Shown here piece by piece: positions 46,160 to 56,567 of a stretch of DNA of 64,000 nt (position 1 is the stretch's first letter; every line of letters starts with the position of its first letter). Origin of the DNA: Symbiodinium microadriaticum (lineage: Eukaryota; Sar; Dinophyceae; Suessiales; Symbiodiniaceae). The stretch is taken from the NCBI GenBank assembly GCA_001939145.1, contig LSRX01000081.1, positions 219,690 through 283,689 on the forward strand, written 5' to 3'. Both the position numbers and the translations under genes were made by a program. A model generated the notes under the pieces. The model was not told the DNA's origin and did not search any database. It worked only from the letters and a program-made list of their open reading frames with translations.

Positions 46160-46264
46160 GCCTGTAGTCTCCATTGTAGTTGCTTTTTTTGGTTTCAATT
46201 CTATATTAAGGATCCTAAATGGTATTGCAACCCCCAAAAGGAACTACAATGGAGACTATAGGTA
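46160..46264. mobile_element. MITE-like element, family B, copy 2
   Basis: Same terminal repeats and internal ATATTAAGGATCCTAAA core as the copy at 41881. The two differ by scattered substitutions and small indels in the interior while the termini are conserved. Confidence 0.85.
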
Positions 46265-46601
46265 CTTTGGTGAAATCGAAGGCCCGGGGCCTCCGAACGT
46301 GATGTGGCCGCGGCTGCGCTGGGCCCGGCCTCGGCCTTACATCGGCCCCGTTTGCCCTGGAGGTATCCAAGGCCGTTCATGATGGATCTCGTAACAGTTC
46401 AGCTGTGATTGTTAAAGTTACGAAAATAGTAGACAGAGAGAGAAATCAAGAAGAGCCATAGTGCGATTCCCGTAGCGCCGGTGTGGTTCATTCGCGTTCA
46501 GACAATGTAAGCTGGAACCAGGACTCCTTCGTCATTTCACATCATTACAAGCTGCATGTGATTTCTTGTGGAACGCTGTTGTGCGGACCCCCCACTGCAC
46601 A

Positions 46602-46853
46602 ATGTCGAGATCCGAAGCACATGTTGTAGAGTTACGCGCATTTGCATGTGACGCAGCTGCTCACCAAGAGCCATCGCTGTTGCAACCATGGCGATTTCTC
46701 GGCTCCCAGAAGTGGTTGGCACTGAACGAAGGAGTTGAAGTTTCAAGCCGTTTATCGGCAGGCAGCCCTGGCATTGCTGCTTCAGCCTTGGTAGCGCAAT
46801 GGGAGGGATGCGTTTGCTTAAGTGCTTGGAAGCACTTGTGTCAACAGTTTTGA
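46602..46853 (+). CDS. Small ORF, 83 residues
   Basis: An ATG frame of 83 residues with mixed composition and no membrane segment lies 98 bases before the next gene. It could be an independent small protein or a non-coding frame. No family is recognised. Confidence 0.25.
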   Translation: MSRSEAHVVELRAFACDAAAHQEPSLLQPWRFLGSQKWLALNEGVEVSSRLSAGSPGIAASALVAQWEGCVCLSAWKHLCQQF

Positions 46854-46950
46854 GTACAGTATAGCGAACCTACGTTCCGAATGCGTTGGCAGCCTGGGGT
46901 TGCTATGGGCGGCGTATTCTTCGAACCCATTGCATCGTCGTTTGCGGCGC

Positions 46951-49157
46951 ATGGCCGAAATCCCCGATGAGCTCCTAAAAGTCACAATTGATGATTTTTT
47001 CCAGTTCTTGCAGTGTCAGCTGTGCTTAGAGGCGGGGTCAAAGGCGAAATGCATGCATGGATTCATTATAGTGTATTTTTTTTCGCGGTTCAAAGGCCTC
47101 GACATGCCTCGACGAAGAGTTGCAGCTTCAGGATCAAAAGGCTGTTGACTTCTGGCCACTTTTCCGAACTTGGGCGCAGCCAAACCTTGGCAAGAAGGAG
47201 AAGTGGGTTCCATTTCATACCGTTCTCGGACCTCATGAGTTCTTTGTTGTAACACAGATCCTTCACAACGACGATCTTCCCTGGAACGCTTGGCGGCGAT
47301 TTTTGGCTATGTTTGTTTATCGGGCACACTGCAAGGGTGCAGTGTTTCGGGAGGCTCAGCTTCCAAGAATGCTGCAACAGGAGGACTTTTGGAAAGACCC
47401 CGCGTCCCAGTTCGCTGACGACGGTGCGATGACGCTGGCCATGCTGGAGTTCCGGCGCCGTACCCGTCAGCCTTTGCAAACAGGGGCATTTCGGTCGATT
47501 CCACAACGCCTATGCCCAGATGATGACGAGAACTTGGTCAGGAACGTAGCCCGGCGCACGCGGACCTTGCTGGAAATTGCCGAGAAAGTTTGGCCGGTTA
47601 TCCAAGATCATTCGCTCAGCAGCTCAGAAAAGTTCCACCTGATCTCTGGCACCATTCAGTCGGCTCAGGGTCTGGGAGAAACATGGACCAAGATGCTGAT
47701 GGTCACGATGGATATCGCCTATCCCGACTTAGAGCTGCTAGCTGAGTCCTGCAACGTGGGCCTTGGAGCTTTCAAGGCCTTCCAGCGCCTGGCACCTGAC
47801 CATAAGAACTCCCCGAGACGCTGCCAGCAGAGCCTTCAGAAGATCACGGCCGCAGCGAACCTGTCGACGTCCGACGCCGCCCAGGGCTTCTGGTCTATGC
47901 TGGATCAGGTAGAACTCTTGGCCACGCGACGCTTTGCCGGATGCCCACTAATTCTGGCCCAGGTCAGCACTTCCCGCGGACAGCTCAGCGCTTCAACAGT
48001 GCAGGTGCAGCTTTGCGAGTGGCGACAGTTTCAGGATTTCTTGGACAAGCACAGAGGACTCGACACGCAGCCGGGACAAGCGCAGGCGACAAAGTGTCCA
48101 GAAAACTGCAAGGAAGAAGCTCCGGTAGCGGAGAGCCGAAGGAAGCGGCCTCGGCATCAACAGAGGCTCGGCTCCCCTTGGGGATCCGAGGCCACCCTCC
48201 CCCCAGCTCTCAGCACGGAGATCTCAGAGTCCCAGGAGCGCTTCCTGTCTGCAGCCACGAATCTGCTGGAGGCGCTGAAGCAGGAGATGGAGCAGGCACT
48301 GTGGGTTATAGGGCTTATAAGGTTCCAAAGTAAATCTTTCCAGCTGCTGCATGCGGTTCTGCCATTCTCTTCAAGGCAGAACTGCGCTTTGTGCCAAGAC
48401 TCCTGTCCCTGCAGGTAAACCTTTCCATCAAGCATGCCCAAGAAGACCTGCGAGACTGTGACGTGAGGAGGAGTGAAGCGGAGGCAAGGCTCTTGACCGC
48501 AATGCGGGCGACGAGCGATGCCGAGTTGAACTTGCGAAAGATAAGACCCAACCTGACTCTTTGCGCGCTGCTTGCAGAGCACGAGAGGCAAATTTCAGAG
48601 GTCGCCGAAGCCGGGCTGGCCAAACTGCAGGCCGCCTGCGATCGGCTCTCCTCGACACAAGGACTCCTTCACGTGGCCGCCACAAGCCGCCACGCCAGCG
48701 CCTACGCTGCCCTCCCAGAGGCTGGGTTCTTGTTAAGGGATTCAATTTTTTTTGCTAGGGCCCTGTGCGCGCACGACTTCGCGCGCACTTTGGCGCCGTC
48801 TCAAGATTAGGTTTTCGCATCTCCCGGGAGATCTTTAGATAAAGTTCGTGAGGGTTCCGGGCGTTGTGGCCCAACAGACCTGGGTAATATCTCTTAGCTG
48901 TTACTAAGGGATTCAATTTAAGTTGCCATAATATAAGGAAACCATATTACTTACTATAGATCCTCAAGAAGAACCCAGAGGTGCCTGCATCCTTGGCCAG
49001 TGACCTGGAGCGCGGCATCGAGGCGCGGCTCAACCACACCCGGGAGATCCTCGAAAGCGTCCTCCTGCGCCGAGACGCGCATTGCCAGAAAGTGCAATCG
49101 GAGATCCTGGGGCCCAAAGCCGCTTGGCTCTGCCCCTTTTTGGGTTTTCCGGGATGA
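46951..49157 (+). CDS. aGPT-Pplase3-family-like protein with coiled-coil tail
   Basis: Four exons fit exactly. 46951-47043 carries the ATG and 31 codons. 47096-48295 follows a 52-base GC-AG intron with 400 codons. 48415 to about 48810 follows a GC-AG intron. About 48960-49157 is a further exon; the exact join from the third exon to it is uncertain. The core (residues about 40-330) matches by memory the dinoflagellate-expanded family annotated alpha-glutamyl/putrescinyl thymine pyrophosphorylase clade 3: an Arg-Arg-Thr-Arg helix, then Gly-Leu-Gly-Glu-Thr-Trp-Thr-Lys-Met-Leu-Met-Val, Asp-Ile-Ala-Tyr-Pro and Cys-Asn-Val-Gly-Leu-Gly-Ala. The bacterial-phage enzymes of that name modify thymine in DNA; activity here is unknown. 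A basic Arg-Lys-Arg stretch could be a nuclear signal, followed by heptad-like coiled coil. Coiled-coil-like exons near 49805-49870 may belong too. Confidence 0.7.
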
Positions 49158-50614
49158 GCCGCTCTCCGGGGAAGCGCGGGAGGAGGGGGGGCAAGTCCAA
49201 TTTGGATGACTTGGGCTTCCTTGGGAAGTCTTGGGGGGGCGATTCGGGCATCGCGGAGATGCAACAAAGACTTCCGCTGCTTTCAAAGTCTGCTCTCTGG
49301 CTCTCAGGAGGCCTGGGATGCCCGGGAGGCCGGAGGGAGTGTGCTCACGTGTTTCATGGGTCTATGTACCCGACATTTCGGGTTTAATTAGGGTTTCAGG
49401 GTTACTTGGCCGGGCGAGCTCAGTTCAAGCCTGTGGAAAAAGGGGTTTCAGGGTTTAGGGTTTGATGATTTCAATGTCGTCCAACGAGAGCACTCCGAGC
49501 GTCCTTGCCATGCGCAGTGCAGGCAGCATTCGTGACATACACCGTTCGGAGACTGGAAGTCTTGCAACACCACACAAACACAGACACGAAGGCTGGAGGC
49601 ATCAACAAACTCCCAGAACTTGCAGACCTTCCAGCTTAAAGCGACGAGACCTCATGCTAGCATGCCGATGCGATGCCTCTTGTGCTTCCACTGACACTTT
49701 GCTAATGTGAAGTTTGAATTTCAGGACGTGGAAGGCTGCGGGCACGAGAATGCACACGAGAGCTTTCAATCCATTTAGGCTCCTCGAGGGCGCCTGTGAT
49801 TGCAGGCACTCTTGCAGTCTGAGCTTGCCACGGCGCGTGCTGCTGAGGCCGATGCTCAGGCGGGCTCTGGTTGAGTGGCGTTTCGACGTGCTTGTAATCC
49901 CGCCTCCTTCGCTTTGAATGCCGGCTTCCGATGCCAGACACGGGAACGCAGGTGTTGTATCGAATGCAAATCTCAACAGCCGAGTTCCCATCTAATTCCG
50001 AGTATTCCAGTCTCAGCTCTTATATGATTTCCTAGGAACATGGGAGCTAGTTTCAGACCCCAGCCCCAACCAACCTTATAGTTCTCGCAGCTCCTGACTC
50101 CGGACCTTTCCAAGACCTCAACGCTCTGACCTATGCCTTTCCAAATGTCCAACTGCTGCACAGAAGGTTCCCGTAGTTCCACGGGATACTGTACCCTGCT
50201 GAGACATCCTTATCATAAGAGCACCTGTAACTCTCTTTACCTACAGTTTAGCAGCCACTACCCCTTAATTAGCAGATAGAACCCATAAAAATGTAAGCCG
50301 TGAGAGTCCCCGGCACCTACTACATAGAGTGTGGGATGGGAATCCTTATCGGTCGGCGGAGCATCGAGAGGCTTTCTGGGTGGCGGCTCAGCGGAGCTCC
50401 GTGGAAGCCGAGTCCCGCCTTCAAGAGACTTTCGGGTCGCAGAAAGTGTGTGCTTTTCTGTGATGCTTGCGACAATGTCGCCATGCTGCGGCTGATGGTG
50501 AACAATTCTGAAGATGATGGTGGTGGAGGCGACGATGGTGGCAACCATCGCGGAAGTTTGAACTGTTCAGCATGTTCAGAGTTTCACAAATCCTGACGTA
50601 GCCAAGAGTCATTG
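49158..50614. other. Mostly non-coding; weak candidate exons
   Basis: Telomere-type GGGTTT(A)GGG units occur at about 49378-49465. An ATG frame at 49465-49710 (81 Ser/Arg-rich residues) and an Ala/Glu-rich exon at about 49805-49870 after a GCAG acceptor are possible continuations of the upstream gene. 49880-50280 shows nothing. An ATG frame at 50336-50596 (86 residues, Gly/Asp run from a GGT repeat) is doubtful. Confidence 0.35.
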
Positions 50615-50722
50615 TGGGTAGTTCTCTCAATTACGGTCCCTTTAAGGGGTCCATTTTATAAGGGCGCCGTACTCTTTTGGGGACCTAAAAAGGGACCCGA
50701 CTATAGTCTAGAGAACTTCCCA
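50615..50722. mobile_element. MITE-like element, family A, copy 2
   Basis: About 108 bases with the family A termini (GGGTAGTTCTCT and its complement) and the GTACT / GGGGACC core shared with copies at 37653 and 52145. The right terminus is slightly degraded. Confidence 0.82.
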
Positions 50723-51648
50723 TGTCGTCTTCATGAAACTCAAAGGCACCAGGCTTTTCACAGAGACCGAGGCTACGAGTCCAGCGCTTTCTCGCTCAGG
50801 CACCGGACGGTTCTCGGGGTGTCCAATAGAATATGAATAGAATACACTAGAGTCACCAGAGTATAAAAGACTATCTATCTATCTATATACTTAGTAGCGG
50901 AGTGAGTGCACTTTACACTTTTTGGAATAATATTACCATCTGTAGAACTGAAAGTGTACACTTTTGGGGGCTTAGGAACTCAGCAACTGAGTATATATGG
51001 GGTCATATATATATATATACACGTATGTATGTATGTATGTATGTATGTATGTATGTATGTATGTATGTATGTGTATATATACTTTTATGTTTATATATAC
51101 ACACATAATAATGTGTATGTGCATGTGTGTGTATGTATGTATATATATATATATGTATATATAGTGGAAAACGGATAACAGCTTTACGCGAGGTGTCGGT
51201 TCAGCAAGGCAGGCTGGATGCAGATGGGACTAGGCGTTTACGAGTTCCGAAGTATGGGGCTGAAGATGTCAGGCTTCGTTTCCTCCGTTTCCTACGGTGA
51301 CTGTTGGAGTCATTGGTTGCACTGCCGAAATGCCGAAACAACGAGCGACTGCTGCATCACCGATGGTACCAACTTAACCATTGTGAGCGAGAGCACCGTA
51401 CCAGCAACTGGGCGACAGAGAAGAGCAGAGAAAAGCTCGTGCGGAGGAAGCCCTCGCATCAGACTTGTACTGCATGATCTGTATGTACGGACAATCACAG
51501 TTCCGCTTCCTATGTGCATGGAAATTAGGAGCCTTTGGACCTCGGCATTTTCCAAGGAAGTGTTTCGTCTTGTGTGCGCAGTTCTGTTTGATGAGTCGCG
51601 TGTTCATCACCTCGTTTGACGGAGAACTGCTTCTACCACTCACTCATT
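50723..51648. other. Microsatellite and a doubtful ORF
   Basis: A GTAT tetranucleotide tract occupies about 51010-51075, with TA tracts to 51165. An ATG frame at 51218-51619 (133 residues, Cys-containing) has no recognisable domain and overlaps an open minus frame. Confidence 0.35.
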
Positions 51649-51751
51649 TGGGACTTTCCGAAAATTAGGGTACCTTATTTTGGGATCCTTATAATAAGGA
51701 TCCTACTATCTAGGGTACTATATTAGGGTCCCCTATTTTCGGAAACCCCCA
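51649..51751. mobile_element. MITE-like element, family C, copy 1
   Basis: About 103 bases with inverted termini of the GGG-TTTCCGAAAA type, sharing its layout and internal GGATCC and TAGGGTAC(T) words with the copy at 62971. The left terminus carries two substitutions. Confidence 0.8.
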
Positions 51752-52144
51752 TTTGCCTGTTTCCCACACCCACCCACAAGGCAGCAGTTGGGCTTGTGGT
51801 GCTGCTTTGCCAAAGCACACACGGCAGGCAGAGGAGGTCGCGCTGGAGGAACTGATTGGCCACTGAGACTTGAGTTCGCACTGAACGAAAAAGTCGAGCA
51901 CCCTGCTCTTCCTCTTCATGGGTCCCCTACAGGAGGACCAGCTTGCAAGATGCAACTGATCCCTCAGGTTGTGAAAGCCCTCCAGCACCAAGAGCAAGCT
52001 GGCGATTCCGTGGGTGGCCAAGTCAGCCACGCGTTGCTAGGCATTTCAGCCCTTGGACGTTCCGCTCGCACGCGCGGGAGCGAGAGAGAGAGGATCGCGC
52101 CCTTCGCCTCAGATTCACCCCTTCCTTGGCCCCGCGAAAGAAAT
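51752..52144. other. Ambiguous open stretch
   Basis: Both strands have long open frames (plus 51788-52159, minus 51710-52030) and neither resembles a known family. The plus frame runs into the adjacent MITE-like element, which argues that at least its end is not coding. Confidence 0.3.
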
Positions 52145-52247
52145 TGGGTAGTTCTCTAAATTAGGGTCCCTTTTTGGATCCCCAACATAGTACGGCACCC
52201 TTATAAAAAGGACCCCTTAAAGGGACCCTAATTGAGAGAACTACCCA
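52145..52247. mobile_element. MITE-like element, family A, copy 3
   Basis: The best preserved family A copy: 103 bases, about 28-base inverted termini with one or two mismatches. Confidence 0.88.
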
Positions 52248-52980
52248 AGTAGAGAGCGAGCCTGTTGCGATCAGCCACATCGGAGCCTCCAGGGGCTGCT
52301 TACAGTCTGGACGTAGTACAAAGCAGACCTTCAACAGGGGGTTTAGGGTTTAGAGAGGGCCTCCTCCTTTGCGAGAAAAAGAAACCTGGCACGTAAAGGC
52401 GAATTCCTGCATGCCACAGGGCTCAAGTCTGTGAAATCCATTCAGAAGCTGAGTAGGGATGATCTCCTAGCTGCTGTACTGTATTGACTCGATTGCAGAC
52501 CAGATTACATGGTACGTATACGGACGGAGATTTCACGGCCTTTATTGCACGGCAGGGATTATCCATGGGGACTTAAAGCGTCTCTCTCGAGTTCAAATGC
52601 CCAGAGCTCGCCTGGCAACATGGCAACGGCCGCCTTCATCTTCTGATGAAACAGAAGCTCACGAAGGACAGGCTTCAAATATATATATATATATATATGT
52701 ATATGTATATATGTATATATGTATATATGTATATATGTACATATGTATATACATGTAAGAGTTTTTTGTTGGGATTTTAGTCTCGGCTCCCGGGCCCGAA
52801 GCCTCTCAAACCCCCAGCGGCTTTATAGTTTTTCGATTCTTGCGGGAGTGCATGGACCACACACGGCCAAACATGATATGCTGCGACGTTCTGTGTTACC
52901 AGTGGCTTTGGTGCCATTTACGCTCGAGCTGGACAAAGAAGACCTGCGCATTTGCGGTGTGAGCAGCACCAACTTTGAAC
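52248..52980. other. Non-coding with TA microsatellite
   Basis: A GGGTTTAGGGTTTAG telomere-type motif lies at about 52339-52354 and a TA/TATG tract at about 52680-52755. No exon is recognised. Confidence 0.45.
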
Positions 52981-53616
52981 ATGGCTGCCCAGCTGAGTAG
53001 AGGGGCGGCTTTCCGCGTGTGAGTCCTGACTGGCGGTGCTCGTGCTGCCGACAAGCTAAGGCTCAATATCGTCGAGTTGCTGGACTGCTGCTCTTGGCAG
53101 CCGCATTGGCCGCATTGAAGGGCTGCTTTGCTGACACAAGCCTTGCTTCCATGTATTTTCCTTTTGCAGTGAAGGTTAAGAGCATGCAGTGGCGAAGTGT
53201 GTGAATGGGTGGATGCTTCCCAGGCCTTGCCTTTCTGAGCCCTCCAGCTGTGACGGATGTATCCGAGCCGATGATTCAGATACCCCAGCTTCTCCTTGCC
53301 GAGATTGACATGACGAAGCCCTATGAGCTCCTTTGCAGAAAGGAATGTGCCTTTTTCTTTCATCTTCGAGGCCCTGCCGGGCTTGAGAAGGGTGTCACTT
53401 GCTGTGAGGCCCACAGAGGAGCCAGAGAGCCCCGCGAACTCTATGTTTGCCATCACCTTTGTGTTCGTGATTTTTGCTTTTGTCGTGCCGATTCTGCTCT
53501 TGGGCATGAAGAGCCAGAACACCGACATTGCAGGGTCTGATGTTCCCTGGCTCGCAAGGGCTGTTGACGGATCTTGTGGGGTCAGCCAACAATCCCAACA
53601 GCATTATATAATATAG
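52981..53616 (+). CDS. Candidate plastid-targeted small membrane protein
   Basis: Exons 52981-53016, 53061-53121 and from 53224 join across a GT-AG and a GC-AG intron. They give a basic N-terminus, a Leu/Ala-rich signal helix and, just after it, an Ala-Phe-Leu-Ser-Pro-Pro motif. That layout fits dinoflagellate plastid pre-sequences, where a signal peptide is followed by a transit peptide with an FVAP-like motif. A further exon from 53371 encodes an Arg-rich stretch, then a strong transmembrane helix near residues encoded at 53440-53510, and runs to a stop at 53616. The donor joining the last two exons is uncertain. No known plastid subunit was recognised. The alternative is a secretory-pathway membrane protein. 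Confidence 0.5.
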
Positions 53617-53635
53617 TAGACTTGAAAGGTGTGTG

Positions 53636-53838
53636 TGTATATATATATATACACATTCGTATGTGTGTATATATATATATATTGTATATATATATATATC
53701 TATATATATATATATATATGTGTGTACACATGTGCGCGCACATACCTACATGCATGCATACATACATACATACATACATACGTACATACATACACACATA
53801 CGTACATATGTATACAAGTATATACACACACACACACA
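53636..53838. repeat. TA / TG / CATA microsatellite cluster
   Basis: Alternating TG, TA, CATA and CA runs. Tyr/Ile-rich frames here are repeat-encoded. Confidence 0.95.
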
Positions 53839-55793
53839 TTCTGTCGTTTTTTTATTTCGGGCGCCGAGGAGCGTGGGAGGCTGCAGTAAGGAAGTGAGAC
53901 GGCGGCGCGATGCTTTTCAGCGCGTGCCCAAGCCACGCCTTTGAAGTGGAGGGCTTCGTGCTCACGATGCCAGATTGTGCCTTAGAAGCTGCGGCCGATA
54001 TTTTCTGCCTTTTCTAGGCTGTTCCATTGACTTCACAAATTGCGATAAGCGGAGAAAAAAAGGGGTTTTGAGTGTGACAGCAGCAGCAAAAGTATGCACC
54101 AGTGCCGCTGCCACACGACGAAGCAGATGATCCACCTGGGAAAGCAACAGGACCTCCTGAAGAACCTATGTGCAGAGCTACAGCCGCGTGGCTGCAGGTC
54201 AGCTTGGGGACTCGCAGTTCCAAGTACTCTGAGTAGTTCAGCACCTGAGGAAAGATGAGTTCGTTCCTTGACTTGCAACCAGTCCGAGAAGAACACGCAT
54301 TGGCCTGTCCGGACAATCCCATTTTCATGTGGGTTGGGAGAGGCGGGGACATTAATCAAGAAGCTGGTGGGCGAGCATTGGCTGGAGAAGGCAGGCAGCA
54401 TTGAAGCCCAACTCCCTGCCCGTCATGGCTGTCTCCAAGATTCTAGTCGCTCCATCCGACTGTATACTCTCGAGATCATCACTGATTCATCACCATGACC
54501 ATCGCCTTCAGCATCATCGCCAACTCGAGCATCTTCATTTTCCTGACCGACCTCTTCACCTTCACCTTCGTTACCATACCATCATGAGCATCATCATCAT
54601 CATCATCATCATCACTCTGAGTGCTTCTGTGGTGTTTTTCTTTTTCATCATGCCATGACGAGCCATACAGAGACAACGGTTGACGGCCCAGAACTAGTCT
54701 GCGTGCTTGGAAGATTGTTTGCGACAAGACTGGTCCTTCCGTGCGATGCCGAGCAGTCCAATGATTGGAGGTCGATGACTTGCGGTACGTCCCGTCCACA
54801 CGACTAGAAGGCTGGGGCGTCCCGCTGAAGCTGACGCTTGTCGATGGTTCCTTAATCGGGGCGGCACCGAGTGGTTACAGTTGGAACACAAGTTTAGCGA
54901 AGGAGGATATATTGTATCCCAGAGTGGCGAGCGTCCTAAACTTCAAAATATCGACTGATGGCCGATGTTGTGGTGCCCAGGACGGGCAAGCATTAGAGTT
55001 AGAGTCTGTTATACTGAAGACCCAACGCCCTCACAGATACCGCTCTGGCATGTATCCGGTGAGCGCAAGCAAGTTTCGCCCGCTAACTCCAAGCAACTCC
55101 TTCGCCGGCAACCCGTCGCCACAACCTTTGGCAGATTTTTGGGCCAATCCGGCTGCAAGGTGTTCTTGATATCACCGTGCACTCCACAAGCATTACAAGC
55201 TCTTCCGACGAAAAGCATTGGGTCATTGGGCTACCAACTTCTCTCAAAAATTAGGCTTAAAATCTCCAGGCAAGGCATGCGCCGTCGCTCGTAGAAGGTG
55301 ATTTCCTTTTTCGGAACCAGGCCAGCCCTAAACCCACTATTTTGGTTGAAGTATGATGAAGTATGTTGACGTTCAGACGGTAGCGGCGAAGCAGCAGCCG
55401 ACAAACGCACAGCTATGCAACCAAGGATAGACGAGATATATGACTTCTTGGCTGAAAACGTGTCCTGGCCGGCTCTGCCAGAATCGGAATGCATAGGGCC
55501 ACTGCCCGACAAGACTTCCGCAAACGTATCAGACACTCCATCCTCTGCCCCAGGATGCCGACGAAGGTGCCCACAGTCCCGCGGTTGCAAGTTTTCGTCA
55601 AGTATACACACTTGCAGGGACCGTGACGGACCCGTGGAGTTCTGTGGATCCGAGATGTGAATGCCTACGTCAACTACACTCTTCGCCCGGCCGTGCAGGG
55701 CTTCACGCCTGCGATTTCGCGGCCTGGCGGGAGATGAAGCGTAGCAGCATGGGACTGGCACTGTTCCTGGAGTGAGGTTCGCAAAGCTGCGCG
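53839..55793. other. Weak ORFs only
   Basis: A CAT trinucleotide run lies at about 54585-54615. Possible coding stretches are about 54330-54420 (about 30 residues), a frame through 54765-55169 without ATG at its start, and an ATG frame at 55415-55660 (81 residues, acidic then Cys-rich). The last is 134 bases before the ORF at 55794 and could be an exon of the same gene. Confidence 0.35.
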
Positions 55794-56567
55794 ATGATGC
55801 CGAAAAGCCCCCCTGCCGCACCCATTGTTTGTGAAAGCTTGCGCATTCCTACAGCTGGCAGGGTCCAGGCCATGACTGGATACAGCAGACACTTTAGTGA
55901 CTTAGTGCCGGGCTACTTAGACGTCTCGCATGGAAGCTCCGGAGCGCCCCAGGCGCCGACATCCCAAGACCTGGGCAGCCAGACGGCTTCAACACTGGTT
56001 TCGGAATCGGCACTCTTGATGCAAGAAGGGAACATAAGGGAGGATTTTTGTGCCGCAGACTGCGTTTTTATAAGCTTGGTCCGACATTTCATGGGGGCAG
56101 CCGGAGGCAGAAGCAGCGGGCCAGGCCGAGATCTTCAACTCAGCGATCTTCCGCACTCCTGGGAAGCCTTATCCCTTGCTCAGGCGACCGCTTGTGACAG
56201 CGGCTGCCTCGGCAGTCGGCTTGCAGCGGATTTGTCGAAGTTCTTGCCGTCTCGGATGTCTTTCGATCAGGATGATCAGGTTCTTTCGTGGGTGGAGGAC
56301 GGGGAGGTGGGAGTTGAAGGAGTCGGATCGGCAGCGTTCAAGCGCCGCAGGACGGCGATTTCTTCAAGCCGGACTCCGGCAAGTCGAAGGATGCTCACGT
56401 CGTTGACCATGTTGTGTGGTCGTGCATTGGCGTTGTGCACGCAGGAGTTGCGTGAGAAAAGAGCCAAAGAATCACTCAAGAAAGGTGTCGCCAGGCGGGG
56501 CGTCGAGTGTTGGGCCTTGGCAAGCGTCGCTGCAGCAAAAGAGGTGGCGGGAGCGCAAGGCTCGTGA
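55794..56567 (+). CDS. Unidentified 257-residue ORF
   Basis: This is one of the longest ATG-initiated frames outside the named genes. The first 60 residues are Pro/Ser/Gly-rich and probably disordered. The middle is neutral. Residues about 180-215 hold an acidic stretch followed by Lys-Arg-Arg-Arg, a possible nuclear signal. The C-terminal 60 residues form a basic helix rich in Lys, Arg, Glu and Ala. No signal peptide, membrane helix or known domain is seen. It may be a single-exon gene or a last exon. The minus strand is also open over part of it, which lowers confidence. Confidence 0.4.
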   Translation: MMPKSPPAAPIVCESLRIPTAGRVQAMTGYSRHFSDLVPGYLDVSHGSSGAPQAPTSQDLGSQTASTLVSESALLMQEGNIREDFCAADCVFISLVRHFMGAAGGRSSGPGRDLQLSDLPHSWEALSLAQATACDSGCLGSRLAADLSKFLPSRMSFDQDDQVLSWVEDGEVGVEGVGSAAFKRRRTAISSSRTPASRRMLTSLTMLCGRALALCTQELREKRAKESLKKGVARRGVECWALASVAAAKEVAGAQGS

